Shown in pieces: positions 6,561 through 7,903 of a DNA stretch of 7,903 nt. The position numbers and the translations under genes were made by a program. The notes beneath the pieces were generated by a model. The model was given only the letters and a program-made list of their open reading frames with translations. It was not told where the DNA came from and ran no database searches. This DNA is from Burkholderiales bacterium (lineage in GTDB: Bacteria; Pseudomonadota; Gammaproteobacteria; Burkholderiales; Burkholderiaceae_C): positions 1 to 7,903 of the forward strand of contig JANXTP010000089.1 of assembly GCA_025352345.1 (NCBI GenBank), read 5' to 3'. How positions within the stretch are numbered: the stretch's first letter is position 1; every line of letters begins with the position of its first letter.

Positions 6561-6815
6561 GCTGACCACGCCCAAGTGCCGCGCGGCGACGCCGCCGGGC
6601 CGGGCACGCGCATCCCGGCGCTGATCATCTCGCCGTTCGCGAAAAAAGGTTTCGTCGACAAGACCCCGCACGACACCGGCTCGATCCTGCGCTTCATCAC
6701 GCACCGCGGGTCGCTCGCGCCGTTGCCGGGCATCGGGTCGCGCTACGCCGGCCTGGCGCGACACGGCAGCGCACCGATGGCTGACCTGAGCGCGGCGCTC
6801 GACTTCGGCCACTGA
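6561..6815 (+). pseudogene. C-terminal remnant of a PF04185 phosphoesterase (acid phosphatase/phospholipase C family)
   Basis: About 84 codons ending at TGA 6813-6815 match the C-terminal end of bacterial phosphoesterases of the AcpA/phospholipase C type. The peptide ADHAQVPRGDAAGPGTR lines up without gaps with the family pattern WDHVxPPxGDxxGPGTR. It is followed by IPALIISPFAKKGFVD, the DTGSILRFI helix, and the usual ending with an acidic-hydrophobic DLSAALDF tail. A full protein has about 400-550 residues with the metal-binding sites far upstream; none of that is here. Upstream of 6561 the same frame continues to a stop at 6483-6485 but no longer looks like the family, so the gene appears truncated near 6560. 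A GTG at 6576 could serve as a start, but there is no sign of a ribosome binding site. It is therefore almost certainly non-functional. An alternative is an unusually divergent N-terminal part in another frame, which I could not find. Confidence 0.75.
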
Positions 6816-6827
6816 GCGCCCCAAGGA

Positions 6828-6983
6828 CGCCGCCATGCGGCGCCCGTCCCCCGCGGGGATCAAGCAAAGTGGCAAAGCCACATTTGCTTGAGGCAGACAC
6901 GACGGCGTGCCGTCTGGCACCACGAGCGCGCCGGCTCCGACACCGCGCGGGGGCCGCGCCGATTGCCAGGCACGGGCTGGCAG
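6828..6983. repeat. Cluster of six short inverted repeats ahead of the LapA-domain gene
   Basis: Six stem-loops follow each other: CGCCGC/GCGGCG (6828-6842, 3-nt loop), the palindrome CCCCGCGGGG (6849-6858), a 14-bp stem (6860-6891), GACGGC/GCCGTC (6901-6914, 2-nt loop), GCGCGG/CCGCGC (6945-6959, 3-nt loop) and TGCCAG/CTGGCA (6964-6982, 7-nt loop). They share no common sequence, so this is not a repeat family. In DNA this GC-rich, short GC stems arise by chance often; only the 14-bp stem stands out alone. The spacer also must carry the promoter of the next gene, but I see no clear one. Confidence 0.4.
6860..6891 (+). terminator. Strong terminator-like hairpin after the phosphoesterase remnant
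   Basis: TCAAGCAAAGTGGC (6860-6873), loop AAA (6874-6876), then GCCAC, a bulged A (6882) and TTTGCTTGA (6883-6891) give a 14-bp stem with one bulge. It lies 45 bp past the TGA of the phosphoesterase remnant and about 130 bp before the next gene. No T-run follows on either strand, so it is not a textbook intrinsic terminator, but such stems often end transcription or protect 3' ends in GC-rich bacteria. It is probably the original transcript end of the phosphoesterase gene. Confidence 0.5.
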
Positions 6984-7020
6984 CTAACCTCGTGGAACCT
7001 CATCCGCAAGGAAAATTCTC

Positions 7021-7467
7021 ATGGTCCGCGCCCTCGCTTTCTTCCTCCTGCTCGTGCTGATCGGCCTGTTTGCGCTGATCAACTGGGGCGCTTTCGCTGC
7101 GCTCACCACGCTCAACCTCGGCGTCACCAGCCTGCAGGCGCCACTCGGCCTGATCATGCTCGGGCTGGTCGCGTTTCTGTGCGTGCTGTTCACGGTCTGG
7201 GTGATCTCGCTGCAGGCGAGCGCGCTGGCGGCCGCGCGCCGCCAGACGCGCGAGCTGCAGGTCCAGCGTGACATCGCCGACAAGGCCGAGGCATCGCGCT
7301 TCACCGAGTTGCGCGCCGAGCTGCTCGCGCGGCTCGACCGGCTGCAGAGCGAATCGCGGATCGCGATCGAGCAAAGCGCCAACGCGGTCGCCGCGCAACT
7401 GGGCCAGCTCGAAGACCGCCTCGAACGCGAGCGCTTCGTCGCGCCGGTGCTGCCGGCGGTGCGTTGA
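7021..7467 (+). CDS. LapA-domain (DUF1049) inner-membrane protein with C-terminal coiled coil
   Basis: The ATG at 7021 has AAGGA 8 nt ahead. The 148-residue product has a membrane helix at about 4-26, a short periplasmic turn with NWG and the TTLNLGVTSLQAPLGL stretch (29-44), and a second helix at about 42-65 ending in VWVISLQA. This two-helix hairpin with a conserved N-W between helices and a hydrophobic-PLGL entry to helix 2 is the pattern of the lipopolysaccharide assembly protein A domain (PF06305). Residues 66-138 are rich in Ala, Arg, Glu, Leu and Gln with heptad-like spacing, a probable cytoplasmic coiled coil. E. coli LapA works with LapB in controlling LPS synthesis through LpxC turnover; this protein is longer at the C-terminus than LapA (about 100 residues) and has no lapB beside it, so a general membrane-scaffold role is as likely. 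No gene symbol is given because the orthology is not certain. Confidence 0.8.
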   Translation: MVRALAFFLLLVLIGLFALINWGAFAALTTLNLGVTSLQAPLGLIMLGLVAFLCVLFTVWVISLQASALAAARRQTRELQVQRDIADKAEASRFTELRAELLARLDRLQSESRIAIEQSANAVAAQLGQLEDRLERERFVAPVLPAVR

Positions 7468-7617
7468 TCTCCAGGCCCGCGGCGGCGCTGTCCCACACGT
7501 GACACCGAGCGAGGGTTAGCTCCCCTGACCGCTGTCGGAAGATGCGGACTATTCTCGTCCTCGCTCGATTCCACGCGCCGTCAGAGCGCTGCAGCCCACA
7601 AACCTCAGGAGACAGAC

Positions 7618-7902
7618 ATGACAGTTCACTCGCCGTGGCGCTTGACCGCCCTCGCCTTCGCCGCCACCTCGTTCCTCGTCGCCTGCGGCGGCGGTGACGA
7701 CGACGTGCAGGCACCCGAAGAGACGCGCGCGCAGGACAGCCGCGCCTTCACGGCCGACGCCACGGCCACCACCTTCGCGGGGATGCCGGCCGCGGCCGGC
7801 GACGTCATCGACATGAGCACGACAGCCGCTGGGCCGGCGTGCTGGGCGGCGCTGGCTACCAGGTCACCAATGGCGCCCCTCGAGATTCGAACTCTGAACT
7901 AA
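7618..7902 (+). pseudogene. Exported lipoprotein with N-terminal lipobox, frameshifted near 7820; probable alpha/beta-hydrolase N-terminus
   Basis: AGGAGA lies 5 nt ahead of the ATG at 7618. Residues 1-22 are a lipoprotein signal peptide (basic MTVHSPWR, hydrophobic core), with lipobox LVAC at 20-23, so Cys23 would carry the lipid; the Gly/Asp tail after it is typical of Burkholderiales outer-membrane lipoproteins. The frame is well behaved to about residue 67 (GDVIDMST), then turns into AGPACWAALATRS and stops at TAA 7900-7902. From 7821 the -1-shifted frame reads DSRWAGVLGGAGYQVTNGAP. That matches the RWxGxLxGAGYxxEVP pattern I associate with secreted alpha/beta hydrolase-like esterases or amidases (recall, not a search). 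A single lost base in an ACC-GAC sequence at about 7820 would explain it. The shift may be a real mutation or a sequencing error near a contig end. The downstream part is outside the window. Confidence 0.6.
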
Positions 7903-7903
7903 A

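Noticed and set aside
6171..6923. 250-codon minus-strand frame opposite the phosphoesterase remnant
   Set aside because: No recognisable domain; the plus-strand frame has the clear family match for 6561-6815. Only the small CPHC peptide in a different minus-strand phase was kept as a weak lead.
6984..7574. 196-codon minus-strand frame opposite the LapA-domain gene
   Set aside because: Ser/Arg/Ala-rich shadow; the plus-strand frame has two membrane helices, a good ribosome binding site and a known domain pattern.
7468..7617. Possible promoter (TATTCT near 7550) ahead of the lipoprotein gene
   Set aside because: No acceptable -35 element at a suitable distance; too weak to report as a feature.
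1..7903. CRISPR array, phage, toxin-antitoxin or defence system
   Set aside because: No regularly spaced direct repeats, integrase, Cas, small toxin pair or nuclease/ATPase modules were seen on either strand.

Overview
The window comes from a GC-rich bacterium, most likely a betaproteobacterium of the order Burkholderiales. This is an inference from the very high GC at third codon positions, the LapA-type membrane protein and the general style of the proteins. No rRNA or other marker gene is present to fix the taxon.

Left part (1-4983, minus strand): an incomplete uptake operon of the ribose/galactose (RbsC/RbsB) ABC transporter type. In transcription order it holds a stand-alone RbsC-like permease (4827-3838), a periplasmic substrate-binding protein with a signal peptide (3774-2749), a 704-residue protein that fuses a second RbsC-like permease to a C-terminal strictosidine synthase/SMP-30 type beta-propeller (2635-521), and a second SMP-30/gluconolactonase-like beta-propeller (521 to beyond base 1) whose ATG overlaps the fusion's stop codon as ATGA. 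No ATPase gene (RbsA type) is present, so it should lie beyond the left edge or elsewhere. The likely scheme is: binding protein captures a sugar-like ligand, a permease pair moves it inward, and one or two lactonase-like propellers process it. The ligand is unknown. Ahead of the operon is an AT-rich stretch with an 18-bp perfect palindrome and a second, weaker inverted repeat. Both carry the heptamer GTATCCA, spaced 52 bp apart (about five helical turns), which looks like a two-site operator.

Middle (5204-6560): a minus-strand RutB-like isochorismatase-family hydrolase (5971-5204) with an intact Asp-Lys-Cys triad, followed by about 590 bp without a convincing gene.

Right part (6561-7903, plus strand): the orphan C-terminal end of a PF04185-type phosphoesterase (acid phosphatase/phospholipase C family), a hairpin-rich spacer with a strong terminator-like stem, a LapA-domain membrane protein (7021-7467), and the start of a lipoprotein (7618 onward) that seems to be frameshifted near 7820. 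The last bases of the window resemble the T-arm of a minus-strand tRNA, but not convincingly. The stretch from 5972 to 6860 looks like a rearrangement scar.

The most interesting item is the permease/beta-propeller fusion with its coupled second propeller.
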